A stretch of 8,059 nucleotides of DNA from Acidobacteriota bacterium (GTDB taxonomy: Bacteria; Acidobacteriota; Vicinamibacteria; Vicinamibacterales; UBA8438). The DNA lies in assembly GCA_005778315.1 (NCBI GenBank), contig SXOW01000288.1:1-8059 (forward strand), read 5' to 3'. Position numbers and translations under genes: made by a program. Position 1 is the first letter of the stretch, and every line of letters starts with the position of its first letter. The notes under the pieces are model-generated. The model worked only from the letters and a program-made list of their open reading frames with translations. It searched no databases and was not told where the DNA came from. Below, one piece after another: positions 1 to 6,587 of this stretch.

Positions 1-622
1 CGGCCCCCAGGGCTTCCCGCGCCGTGGTGAAACCTGGCGACAGCGCCACGGCCTGCCGCAGCGCGTCGATGGCCTCTTCCTGGCGGTCCTGTCCCCGGAG
101 CGCCAGCCCGAGGAGATACTGGGCCTCAGCCATGTTGGGGGAGAGCTCGATCGCCTGGCGCAACAGGGGAATGACGCGGGCCCCGCGTCCGGCATGGTGA
201 TGCGACAGCGCGAGCTTGTACAGCACGCGCGGCGTGTCCTCATCAAGGGCGAGATAGGCGGCGTAATGCTGGACCGCGTCGTCGTGACGGCCCAACTCCC
301 GAGAGACGTCGCCTAGCGCCTCGAGTGGGCGCGCTGCGCCCGGGGCCAGAACATGGGCTTGCGTGAGATCCCGGAGCGCTGCCGCCAGCTCGCCGCGTTC
401 ATAGTAGGTTTCGCCACGCTTGAGGTGGGCCAGCATGGCGTCCCTCCGTAGCGCGATAGCGCCGCTGAAGGCTTCGATCGCCCGAAAGGGATCGTGTTGT
501 GCGAGCGCGGCATCGCCGGCCTCGACCAGCCGGTGGTACTCCGATGTTCTGATCATCCCGACATAGAAGAAGACGCCCGCCATGCTGGCAACGAGGAGCA
601 GAGCAAGGGCCAGGCGCTTCAT
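1..622 (-). CDS. Membrane-anchored TPR-repeat protein (3' end beyond the window)
   Basis: Reading leftward from the ATG at 622-620, the frame is open through 207 codons to the window edge, so the C-terminus is missing. The protein starts MKRLALALLLVASMAGVFF, a positively charged start followed by a hydrophobic stretch (about residues 3-22) that fits a signal anchor or signal peptide; there is no lipobox cysteine. The rest is helical repeats of about 34 residues with TPR character (small residues at the packing positions, a Pro near each repeat end), for example EAIDALRQAVALSPGF and LRQAIELSPNMAEAQYLLG; I count about five repeats. TPR arrays bind proteins or scaffold complexes, but no partner or enzymatic activity can be read from the sequence. 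It starts 15 bases after the stop of the propeller gene, so it is probably cotranscribed with it and with the S55 gene. No clear Shine-Dalgarno sequence precedes the ATG; translational coupling is possible. Family call is firm, function unknown. Confidence 0.85.
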   Translation of the reverse strand, partial: MKRLALALLLVASMAGVFFYVGMIRTSEYHRLVEAGDAALAQHDPFRAIEAFSGAIALRRDAMLAHLKRGETYYERGELAAALRDLTQAHVLAPGAARPLEALGDVSRELGRHDDAVQHYAAYLALDEDTPRVLYKLALSHHHAGRGARVIPLLRQAIELSPNMAEAQYLLGLALRGQDRQEEAIDALRQAVALSPGFTTAREALGA

Positions 623-637
623 CGAGTAGGGGAGGGC

Positions 638-2890
638 CTATGGCACGGAGACCGTGACGCTGTTTGCGAGCGCGTCGATCGCTCGAACGAGCAACACCCC
701 CGCGTCATCAGAGATGCTGGCGAGAGGGACGTCGAACGTTTCGACTCGACCGTCAGGAATCCCGTCGTTTGGGTACACCACCCGCCACGCGACACCGCCG
801 TCCCAGATTTCCACCCGCTGGATCGGCGATCGATCGTCTCGAACCGTGAACGAGAGGCGCTGGGCCCCATCGGCGCCACGCGGTGGGCCCAGCTCGATCC
901 GCGGCGCGGTGTTGTCGATCTCGAACACCTGGCTCTCGTGCTCGCCGACCAATGTCATGGCGGGTGCGTTGGCGGACGCGTCACTGGCGGACACCTTGAC
1001 CCGGTAGGCGCCGTCAGGCGCCAGCGCGGTATTCCAGGCAAACACGGTCGCGTCCATACCGGACTGCAGCAGGTGCCACGCGCTCTCGCCCTCCCGCCGG
1101 TAGGAGAGTGCGTATTCCAGGGTGTCGGCGTTCCCGTCTGAAGCTTGCCAGACGAACGTCTGGATGCCTTTGCGATAGCCTTGACGACCGAGGCCCTGGG
1201 CCGCGTCCGCGGCAGTCCGCGTCTCGTCGACCTGCAGACCGGCTACCGGCGGGTCGCCGCTGGCAAAAGGCTGTTGAAACACGGTGCCGGGGGGATGCAC
1301 CGTGAGTGAGGTGACCACGGGCCTCAGATTGCGCGGCAGGTACGCGGCGGACACCGATGTCAGCGACGGCGCTGCGTCGCCCGCGATCAGCGCGGCGCGC
1401 CATTGCAGGTAGCGCGCATTCGGACTGGCGATGGCGGTGCCGGTCGGGTCCTCTGACGGCGCCGACCATTCGCTCCAGGTCGCGTTCGGCACCTCGGTAT
1501 TGCCAGACCGCGTGGAGATTTCAATGCGGCTCCCGCCGGGCGTGGCTCCACGCCAGCTCAGGGTGCCCCAGGTCGCAACCGTCTCCGCGTCACGCACCTC
1601 TGAGAGATAGGTGCCGCGCTCGGCCACGGCCGCGGTCAACCGAACAACCTTGCCCGGATTCGCGGTCGCATACCGGATGGCACCGTCGTCATACCTCAGA
1701 AATCGCGTGATCTGCTTGGCCGGCGCTCGCCCCAGCAACACCGTGCTCGGTGGCTCGGTTGTCACGCGATACAGTCTGCCGTCCGGGCCGGTGCCCACGG
1801 TGAGCCCGCCATCCCCATCGAACACCGCATCGTAGGGCGTCTCGGTCGACGAACTCCAGAGTTCATCCCACAGCCCGTCTGGCGCGATGCGATACACCGC
1901 GCCTGTGCCTCCAGCGCTGGATGTCGGGCTCGCACTGGACGTCGTCGGCGACCCACCAGTGGCGGCGACCACCGCTGACACGGTCGTTGTGACCGACACG
2001 GAAGCGGTCGGTGTGCTGGTCGTCGTGGTTCCGACGCTGGGCGCAGAAGACGAGGCGGCCGGCGTGGCCCCGCCGGTCACGGCCACCACCAGGATGCCGC
2101 CGTCCGGTTGCATGCGGAGCGAGCGAATCTCGTCGTGGGGCGAGTCCAATAGCACGAAGGCTCGACCGGCCGGCTCGATGCGCAGCACCTGCCCCGGCGA
2201 TTCCGTGCCAGCGAGGATGGTGCCGCTCGGCTCAACTGCAAGCGACAAGACGTGTGTCGCGTCGCTCTCGTACACCAGCGTCGACTCGGTGGTCCCCGGC
2301 GTGACCCGGTAGATGCGCGCCGGCGAGCCGGTCGCGACCAGGAGCGCACCGTCCGGGGCGAGAGCCAGCGCCCAGACATACGTCTCGTCCGGCTCGAATA
2401 CGGGGGTCGCGCCACCATCTGCGGTAATCCGATACACCACGCCGTCTGGCGATGTCGCGGCGAAGATATCCCCGTTCGGAGCAGGCGCCAGCGCGTAGAC
2501 GTCGGGCGCGTCGGCATCGAAGACGAGCTCGCCGAGACCGCTCGGCTCAACCCGGTACACCCGCCCGTCATTGCCGCTACCCACCCACAGAGCGTCGTCG
2601 GTGGCACGGGCGAGAGACCAGAGGACGGGGGCGCTCGTGTCAAAAAACGTGTCGGTGGCGGGTCCAAGGCTCAGCCGACCGTCGGCGTCCACCGACACGG
2701 CATCCACCTCGCCGCGGAGAAACTCGGCCTGGGTAGACACTTGCCAAAACGTCGGAGCGGCCCCACTCGACATGACGAGTGCGAGACCGACGGCCACGAT
2801 CCATCCCGGGGATGCCACGCGCGGCACGCGAAACCGGCGAGACGCCTTCCATCTGGGTATACAGGCGGTGAAGCGGCGAGAAGCGATCAT
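638..2890 (-). CDS. Secreted seven-bladed beta-propeller protein with C-terminal beta domains
   Basis: A 750-residue protein of unknown function. A basic N-terminus (about 1-28) leads into a hydrophobic segment (about 29-46) ending in Ala-Ala-Pro, a likely signal peptide; the long basic lead means the true start could be a GTG further in. Residues 86-420 hold about seven repeats of the type 'VxxLAxxPDGxxxxATxxxGxVYRVxPxG', seen in NHL/SMP-30/WD-like propellers. Blade 5 is split by a Ser/Thr-rich insert (about 273-330). Residues 430-520 form a beta domain with TWSEWSAP and NARYLQWRAAL, a pattern found in bacterial exported proteins near galactose-binding-like folds. Residues 525-750 look like one or two Ig/FN3-like domains (FVWQASDGNAD; IDNTAPRIEL; FTVRDDRSPI). 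No catalytic motif is evident; ligand binding, or recognition on the outside of the cell, is the likely role. It lies 18 bases after the S55 gene stop and 15 bases before the TPR gene, so all three are probably one transcript. Confidence 0.85.
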   Translation of the reverse strand: MIASRRFTACIPRWKASRRFRVPRVASPGWIVAVGLALVMSSGAAPTFWQVSTQAEFLRGEVDAVSVDADGRLSLGPATDTFFDTSAPVLWSLARATDDALWVGSGNDGRVYRVEPSGLGELVFDADAPDVYALAPAPNGDIFAATSPDGVVYRITADGGATPVFEPDETYVWALALAPDGALLVATGSPARIYRVTPGTTESTLVYESDATHVLSLAVEPSGTILAGTESPGQVLRIEPAGRAFVLLDSPHDEIRSLRMQPDGGILVVAVTGGATPAASSSAPSVGTTTTSTPTASVSVTTTVSAVVAATGGSPTTSSASPTSSAGGTGAVYRIAPDGLWDELWSSSTETPYDAVFDGDGGLTVGTGPDGRLYRVTTEPPSTVLLGRAPAKQITRFLRYDDGAIRYATANPGKVVRLTAAVAERGTYLSEVRDAETVATWGTLSWRGATPGGSRIEISTRSGNTEVPNATWSEWSAPSEDPTGTAIASPNARYLQWRAALIAGDAAPSLTSVSAAYLPRNLRPVVTSLTVHPPGTVFQQPFASGDPPVAGLQVDETRTAADAAQGLGRQGYRKGIQTFVWQASDGNADTLEYALSYRREGESAWHLLQSGMDATVFAWNTALAPDGAYRVKVSASDASANAPAMTLVGEHESQVFEIDNTAPRIELGPPRGADGAQRLSFTVRDDRSPIQRVEIWDGGVAWRVVYPNDGIPDGRVETFDVPLASISDDAGVLLVRAIDALANSVTVSVP
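1901..2074 (-). other. Ser/Thr-rich low-complexity insert within propeller blade 5
   Basis: Residues about 273-330 of the propeller protein consist almost only of Thr, Ser, Ala, Gly, Pro and Val, with runs such as TTTTSTPTASVSVTTTVSA. The blade sequence is recognisable before it (PDGGILVVAVTGG) and resumes after it (AVYRIAPDG), so this is an insertion within one blade, not an interdomain linker. Such stretches are usually flexible and surface exposed, and in some bacteria are O-glycosylated; glycosylation here is only a possibility. Confidence 0.7.
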
Positions 2891-2908
2891 CCGTTGGCGT
2901 GTCCAGCG

Positions 2909-4750
2909 TCAGGGCCTGTCCAGGTCGAGGGTCACCACGCGGGAGCCTGACACCACGTGGTCCAGCGGCACGCTCCACTCCCCCATGACGGCAGTTCGTA
3001 GCGGCGTGAAGCCCCGTCCGCTGCGGTCGGCCCCCAGGACGTCGAGCACGGACGGTGGCAGTGAGGCCATGCGTCGGCCGTTCATGACCGCTCCCGCGTC
3101 CGCTCGGCGAAGCTGGACGTAGAGTCGGTTGTTCCGGCGCGCCCCGTTCATGGCCTCGATCAGCTGACCCAGGTCGCCGGCCTGCAGGTCCCGGCCGGAC
3201 TCCTGGCGTTCCTGTTGCGCCAGCGTGGTGCCGTCGGCCACCAGCACCTGCCACTGGCCGCGAGCGCTGGCTGGTAGGTCCACCATCACGGTCCGGGCGA
3301 TCTCTTCCCCCCGGCGCGTCTGTGCCGCGATCCGTACCGGGATGGCGCGACCGGCGCGCGGTCGGGGGTCGTCAATCCACACCCGGTCGAGCGTGGCGAG
3401 GCGTACGTCGTCGTGGGCGGTGATGGACATGTCGATGCCATCGACCGTCACCGTCTCGAAGCCGTTGTTGATCAGCGCCGTTAGCGGGCCCGCGACATAG
3501 AGCGCGGCGAGGATGGTCGCGTTGTCACCACTGAAGATCTCTTCGAATTGAACCGCCGGCTGACCCACCAGCCGGGCTTCTCCGCTCACCACGTAGGTTG
3601 ACGCGCCAATCTGACGACTGTGCGTGAACAACGTGTTGAGCATCGCGTTGTAGGTGAGCAGTGGCGTAAAGAAATCGTCAGCGACCACCTCGAGATCGAA
3701 CGTGTCCCGTTTACCACGGTCAGGCGAATCCAACGTCACATGCAGCGGCACCATGCGGGGCCCAGGCCCGTGACGGCCACTGATTCCGGTGGCCCGGTCC
3801 TGGTCGATGGTGCCCAGCACATCGCCGACGGCGGAGATTTTCGACGAGATGGACTGGCTGGGCAACACTCCGTGGATGAACGCCCGAGTCATCGGGAACG
3901 CGGCGCCGCCAAGGTTGTAGAACGGGTGCCCGAAGGCATACACGCGGCCCTCGTCGACCAGGGTCACCGTGCCGGTACCAGCCATCGACAGGTCACCGCG
4001 CACCAGGCTCACCCCGATGGCGTCCCCGGCCTGCAGCGGGCCGTCTGGCAAGGTCTGGGCCGTCAGCGCACCCGCAACCACCGGCACCATGCCCGCGGAC
4101 CGAAAGAGCGGCGACATGTGGGCCACCGCATCGGCGTGAAAACCACTCATCGCGATCGGTGTCGCAATCGGGCGCAGTTGCACGCCGAGCGCAGCGCCAT
4201 CAGCGGGGGAGAGACCGGTGGCGGTCACATCATCCGCTCGAGACGCGAAGGGACCGGGCCGTGCGAGGCGATCCGGCAGCAAGGTGGTCAAGGCGTCGGT
4301 GGCCAACGGAAGCGACAGTGTCGTCGCGACCGGCTGGAGCCTGGTCGCCGGTCCCGTGTCATCGCTGAGCATTTCCTCAATCGGGGTGATGCCGGCGATG
4401 GTGTCTTTGGGAAACGAGCCCATCGAGTACGACACCGCACCGATCAGACGCCCGTCCACGTAGACCGGGCTACCGCTCATCCCCTGGATGACCCCACTCA
4501 CGGCCAACGGACCGCCTTCGAGACGGGCCAGGATGAGATTCCGACGGACACCGACCGAGTTCTCGAGCACCCCAATAATCTCAGCCGTGAACTCGCTTCG
4601 CTCCATGCCCTGGAAGACCGTCACGCCCGTCCCCCGCATCCCCGCGCGCACTTCGTCAACCGGCATCGTTTCTGTGGCGGCCGGCAACACGGCGAGCGCA
4701 GCGCCGAAGAGCACCGCCAGTGTCAGGAGAACGGGATGTCGAAGGGGCAT
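2909..4750 (-). CDS. Exported SpoIVB-family peptidase S55 domain protein
   Basis: A 613-residue protein with a signal peptide (hydrophobic 6-22, likely cleavage near Ala24-Ala25). Residues 87-128 contain GVIQGMSGSPVYVDGRLIGA followed by a Gly-Ile-Thr-Pro-Ile-Glu-Glu-Met-Leu stretch. This matches the catalytic-serine segment of SpoIVB, the sporulation serine peptidase (family S55), with Ser92 as the likely nucleophile. Residues 268-328 contain GRVYAFGHPFYNLGG and then GTIDQDRATGISG, matching the SpoIVB catalytic-histidine segment, with His275 as the likely base. In SpoIVB the histidine comes before the serine; here the order is reversed. An Asp equivalent to SpoIVB Asp363 is not evident near the serine; Glu78 is the nearest acidic residue. 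The remaining 280 residues are beta-rich and unrecognised. The protein should act in the periplasm or outside; peptidase activity and substrate are inferred, not shown. Sporulation is not implied. It is the first gene of the leftward operon, with a good promoter 45 bases upstream. The ATG at 4750 lacks a clear Shine-Dalgarno sequence, but the signal peptide starts right there, which supports this start. Confidence 0.88.
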   Translation of the reverse strand: MPLRHPVLLTLAVLFGAALAVLPAATETMPVDEVRAGMRGTGVTVFQGMERSEFTAEIIGVLENSVGVRRNLILARLEGGPLAVSGVIQGMSGSPVYVDGRLIGAVSYSMGSFPKDTIAGITPIEEMLSDDTGPATRLQPVATTLSLPLATDALTTLLPDRLARPGPFASRADDVTATGLSPADGAALGVQLRPIATPIAMSGFHADAVAHMSPLFRSAGMVPVVAGALTAQTLPDGPLQAGDAIGVSLVRGDLSMAGTGTVTLVDEGRVYAFGHPFYNLGGAAFPMTRAFIHGVLPSQSISSKISAVGDVLGTIDQDRATGISGRHGPGPRMVPLHVTLDSPDRGKRDTFDLEVVADDFFTPLLTYNAMLNTLFTHSRQIGASTYVVSGEARLVGQPAVQFEEIFSGDNATILAALYVAGPLTALINNGFETVTVDGIDMSITAHDDVRLATLDRVWIDDPRPRAGRAIPVRIAAQTRRGEEIARTVMVDLPASARGQWQVLVADGTTLAQQERQESGRDLQAGDLGQLIEAMNGARRNNRLYVQLRRADAGAVMNGRRMASLPPSVLDVLGADRSGRGFTPLRTAVMGEWSVPLDHVVSGSRVVTLDLDRP

Positions 4751-4794
4751 AGGACGGTTGATCGGCGCGCGGCAGCGACACCCATCACAGCCCC

Positions 4795-4822
4795 ATTATC
4801 GAGGGAAATGCCTATCGGTCAA
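4795..4822 (-). promoter_or_regulatory. Predicted sigma70-type promoter of the leftward S55-propeller-TPR operon
   Basis: Read on the minus strand, TTGACC (4822-4817) is followed after 16 bases by GATAAT (4800-4795); each box matches five of six consensus bases. Transcription would start near 4788, giving a leader of about 38 bases before the S55 gene ATG at 4750. Box quality and position make it convincing, but it is a prediction from sequence only. Confidence 0.6.
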
Positions 4823-4852
4823 GGGAAAAGCCGGTCTGGCGTCTGCACGGAA

Positions 4853-4881
4853 TTGACAGCGGAGAGGCGCTTTGTTAGCAT
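4853..4881 (+). promoter_or_regulatory. Predicted sigma70-type promoter of the attenuator-aroDE-trpE operon
   Basis: A perfect -35 box TTGACA (4853-4858) and a -10 box TAGCAT (4876-4881, four of six with the key first, second and last bases) are separated by exactly 17 bases. Transcription would start near 4888, about 33 bases before the leader-peptide GTG and 230 bases before the aroDE ATG. It lies back to back with the leftward promoter, with 30 bases between the two -35 boxes, so a regulator bound there could affect both directions. No clear operator palindrome was found between them. Confidence 0.7.
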
Positions 4882-4920
4882 CGAGGCTTGCTCTCGGAGC
4901 AGACGATCATCAGGCTTACT

Positions 4921-5028
4921 GTGGCAACGAGTCGAGCAATTTCAGTGGCGGTCAGACCGGGCGCAGACGCGTCGTCCTGGTGGTACGACGGATCTCACCG
5001 CACTGGAGAGGCGGACCTGCCGGCCTGA
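4921..5028 (+). CDS. trpL: Predicted trp leader peptide with tandem Trp codons
   Basis: A 35-codon frame starting at GTG 4921 and ending at TGA 5026-5028. Codons 20 and 21 (4978-4983) are both TGG, followed by a Tyr codon, in the context ADASSWWYDGS. Trp is rare, and two adjacent Trp codons in a short frame between a promoter and an intrinsic terminator, ahead of trpE, are the hallmark of ribosome-mediated trp attenuation. The peptide's role would be to make the ribosome pause when charged tRNA-Trp is scarce, not to act as a protein. A weak AGG lies six bases before the GTG. Another in-frame GTG at 4945 would give 27 residues, still with both Trp codons. No in-frame ATG is available. The gene symbol is given by function and position, not by homology. 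Confidence 0.7.
   Translation: MATSRAISVAVRPGADASSWWYDGSHRTGEADLPA
4970..4990 (+). promoter_or_regulatory. Hairpin enclosing the Trp codons (possible pause structure)
   Basis: CGTCGT (4970-4975) is the exact reverse complement of ACGACG (4985-4990); the nine-base loop carries both TGG codons. As RNA it could form as soon as it is transcribed and slow the polymerase so that the leader ribosome catches up, as the pause hairpin does in known trp leaders. A ribosome translating the Trp codons would melt it. The stem is only six base pairs, so this is tentative. Confidence 0.45.
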
Positions 5029-5076
5029 ACGCGACCCGACGCAGACAGCGCAGACAGCAAGGACGAGCCTCTCCAG
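4993..5076 (+). promoter_or_regulatory. trp attenuator switch: 1:2 hairpin and antiterminator (2:3)
   Basis: Segment 1 (TCTCACC, 4993-4999) can pair with GGAGAGG (5005-5011) through one A-A mismatch and a five-base loop, hiding segment 2. Segment 2 (CTGGAGAGGC, 5003-5012) is identical to the 3' arm of the terminator, so it can instead pair over ten perfect bases with the terminator's 5' arm (GCCTCTCCAG, 5067-5076) and stop the terminator from forming. Segment 1 begins ten bases after the second Trp codon, so a ribosome stalled at the Trp codons would cover it and free segment 2, allowing readthrough into aroDE-trpE. When Trp is plentiful the ribosome moves on over segment 2 to the TGA at 5026, and the terminator folds. 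The pairings are read directly from the sequence; the mechanism is inferred from known trp leaders. Confidence 0.75.
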
Positions 5077-5101
5077 CCCACCAGCTGGAGAGGCTTTTTT
5101 T
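5066..5101 (+). terminator. Intrinsic terminator of the trp attenuator
   Basis: AGCCTCTCCAG (5066-5076) and CTGGAGAGGCT (5085-5095) form a perfect 11-base-pair stem with an eight-base loop, followed by an unbroken T run to 5101. It is a textbook rho-independent terminator, but it sits in front of the aroDE start rather than behind a gene, as expected for an attenuator. Termination here would release a leader RNA of about 214 bases. Confidence 0.92.
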
Positions 5102-5117
5102 GTGTATACCGCGTGAC

Positions 5118-6587
5118 ATGACCACCGCTCAATTGTGTGCCACCGTGACCGCCGACACCACGGCCGAGCTGCGGGTGGCCCGCGATGCGGCGGGTCTCGA
5201 AGCGGACCTAGTGGAGTTGCGGCTGGACTCAGTGCGCGACCTTGACCTGGAAGGTGCGCTCTCCGGACGTCGCACCCCGGTGCTGGTGACATGTCGTCCA
5301 CAGTGGGAGGGTGGCGCGTTCTCTGGCTCGGAGGAAGAACGGCGGCGGATTCTGACGCGGGCGTTGGCGCTTGGTGCCGAGTGGGTCGATCTGGAATGGG
5401 GCGCCGACTTCGGGTCGCTGGTCGCCGACCGGGACGGTCAGAACATCGTCCTCTCGTCGCACGATTTCGACGAGACGCCGGCAGATCTCGAGGCGCGCTG
5501 CGAGGCGATGCGGGCCACCGGCGCGGCCGTCGTCAAGGTGGCGGTGTTCAGCCGTTCGGCGCGCGACGTCGTCCGCTTGCTCGATCTCGGACGAAGCCAG
5601 GGTGGCGCTGCCACCGTCCTTGTGGGCATGGGGCCGATCGGCGTCCCGACGCGAGTCCTGCCCGCGCGTTTCGGCTCACGCTGGACCTACGCCGGTGACG
5701 GTGTTGCGCCGGGCCAGGTCAGCCTGACGGACATGGTGCGACGGTATCGCTTCCGAACCACGTCGGCATCGGCGGCGGTCTACGGCGTGGCCGGACGTCC
5801 GATCGGACACTCGTTGTCCCCCCCCATGCACAATGCCGGGTTGGACGCGGCTGACATCGACGCCGTCTACGTCCCGTTTGAAGCCACTGATGCCGACGAC
5901 CTGATGGCACTGCTGACCGCGCTCGACGTGGCGGGGGTCAGCGTGACCGCCCCGTTCAAGGAGGCGATATTGAGTCACCTGACTGAGGTCGACCAACTCG
6001 GCCGGCAGGTGGGCGCGGTCAATACGCTTCGTCGAGACCCAGACGGCTGGAGTGGGCGCAATACCGACGTACCAGGGTTTCTGGCCCCGCTCCTCGCCGC
6101 TGGCGGCGTGGCCGGACAGCGGGCGACGGTCGTCGGCGCTGGCGGGTCGGCGCGGGCCGTCGCGGTGGGACTGGCCGACCAGGGCGCTGAGGTCACTGTC
6201 TGTGCGCGACGAACAGAGCAAGCGGCGCCGGTGGCGGCGCTTCGAGGCGCTCGAGTCGGGGCGTTTCCTCCGCCGGCCGGCTCGTGGGATCTGCTGGTGA
6301 ACACGACGCCGACGGGGACGGCGCCCCGGATTGCCGACAGCCCGGTCCCCGGGGCGTTGCTGGTCGGCGGCCGCACCGTCTACGACCTGGTCTACAACCC
6401 CAGGCGTACGAGATTGCTGCAGGACGCCGCCGCCGCCGGGTGTCGCACCATTGGCGGCCTGGACATGCTGGTGGCCCAGGCCGTGCGACAGTTCGAATGG
6501 TGGTTCGGCACGCGGCCATCGTCGGATCTGTTCATGACCGCCGCGTTGGCAGCCCTCGGTGCACAGGGGGAGGAGTACGAGGCATGA
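5118..6587 (+). CDS. aroDE: Bifunctional 3-dehydroquinate dehydratase (type I)/shikimate dehydrogenase
   Basis: A 489-residue cytoplasmic fusion catalysing two successive shikimate-pathway steps: dehydration of 3-dehydroquinate to 3-dehydroshikimate, then NADPH-dependent reduction to shikimate. Residues 1-215 are type I dehydroquinase: DLVELRLD (30-37), DLEWG with Asp91/Glu93, SSHDFDETP with catalytic His115, Schiff-base Lys140 in AAVVKVAVFS, FGSRWTYA and APGQVSL near the end. Residues 220-489 are AroE: GRPIGHSLSPPMHN with shikimate-binding Ser232/Ser234, GVSVTAPFKEA with catalytic Lys281, GAVNTL (Asn302), GRNTDVPGF with Asp317, the nucleotide-binding VVGAGGSARAV (338-348) and GLDMLVAQA (Gln454). 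The domain order, and Ser275 in place of the Asn of E. coli AroE, recall the plant enzyme; Chlamydia also has such fusions. The ATG at 5118 is chosen because the dehydroquinase domain starts there and the upstream in-frame extension crosses the terminator. No Shine-Dalgarno sequence is visible, so initiation may be SD-independent. The stop overlaps the trpE start (ATGA). Confidence 0.95.
   Translation: MTTAQLCATVTADTTAELRVARDAAGLEADLVELRLDSVRDLDLEGALSGRRTPVLVTCRPQWEGGAFSGSEEERRRILTRALALGAEWVDLEWGADFGSLVADRDGQNIVLSSHDFDETPADLEARCEAMRATGAAVVKVAVFSRSARDVVRLLDLGRSQGGAATVLVGMGPIGVPTRVLPARFGSRWTYAGDGVAPGQVSLTDMVRRYRFRTTSASAAVYGVAGRPIGHSLSPPMHNAGLDAADIDAVYVPFEATDADDLMALLTALDVAGVSVTAPFKEAILSHLTEVDQLGRQVGAVNTLRRDPDGWSGRNTDVPGFLAPLLAAGGVAGQRATVVGAGGSARAVAVGLADQGAEVTVCARRTEQAAPVAALRGARVGAFPPPAGSWDLLVNTTPTGTAPRIADSPVPGALLVGGRTVYDLVYNPRRTRLLQDAAAAGCRTIGGLDMLVAQAVRQFEWWFGTRPSSDLFMTAALAALGAQGEEYEA
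6567..6574 (+). promoter_or_regulatory. Strong ribosome binding site of trpE, inside the end of aroDE
   Basis: GGGAGGAG lies nine bases before the ATG at 6584. It fixes the trpE start at the ATG overlapping the aroDE stop and rules out in-frame starts further upstream, which would lie inside aroDE. It contrasts with aroDE, which has no visible ribosome binding site. Confidence 0.75.

Noticed and set aside
494..1141. Plus-strand open frame of 215 codons across the propeller-TPR junction
   Set aside because: It overlaps two convincing minus-strand genes and has no domain or ribosome binding site.
2252..2950. Plus-strand open frame of 232 codons over the propeller gene
   Set aside because: Antisense shadow with Arg/His-rich composition; the minus-strand frame shows regular propeller repeats.
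4978..4990. Possible T-box riboswitch, because TGGTGGTACGACG resembles the T-box core (TGGNACCGCG)
   Set aside because: The core is imperfect and lies about 75 bases before the terminator instead of in an antiterminator next to it. The tandem Trp codons in an open frame and the duplicated terminator arm explain the region better.
3620..5116. Long plus-strand open frame of 498 codons over the S55 gene
   Set aside because: Shadow of the high-GC S55 gene on the other strand: Arg/His-rich, no recognisable domain, and it runs through promoter and attenuator. The opposite strand has a signal peptide and clear family motifs.
4872..5117. N-terminal extension of aroDE from a TTG at 4872, open in the same frame
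   Set aside because: The TTG lies in the promoter spacer next to the -10 box, the extension crosses the terminator, and its residues are low-quality Arg/Gln-rich sequence unlike any dehydroquinase.
6284..6583. Earlier in-frame start for trpE at 6284
   Set aside because: It would lie within the AroE domain of aroDE and add 100 residues absent from TrpE. The ATG at 6584 has a strong ribosome binding site and the usual ATGA overlap.
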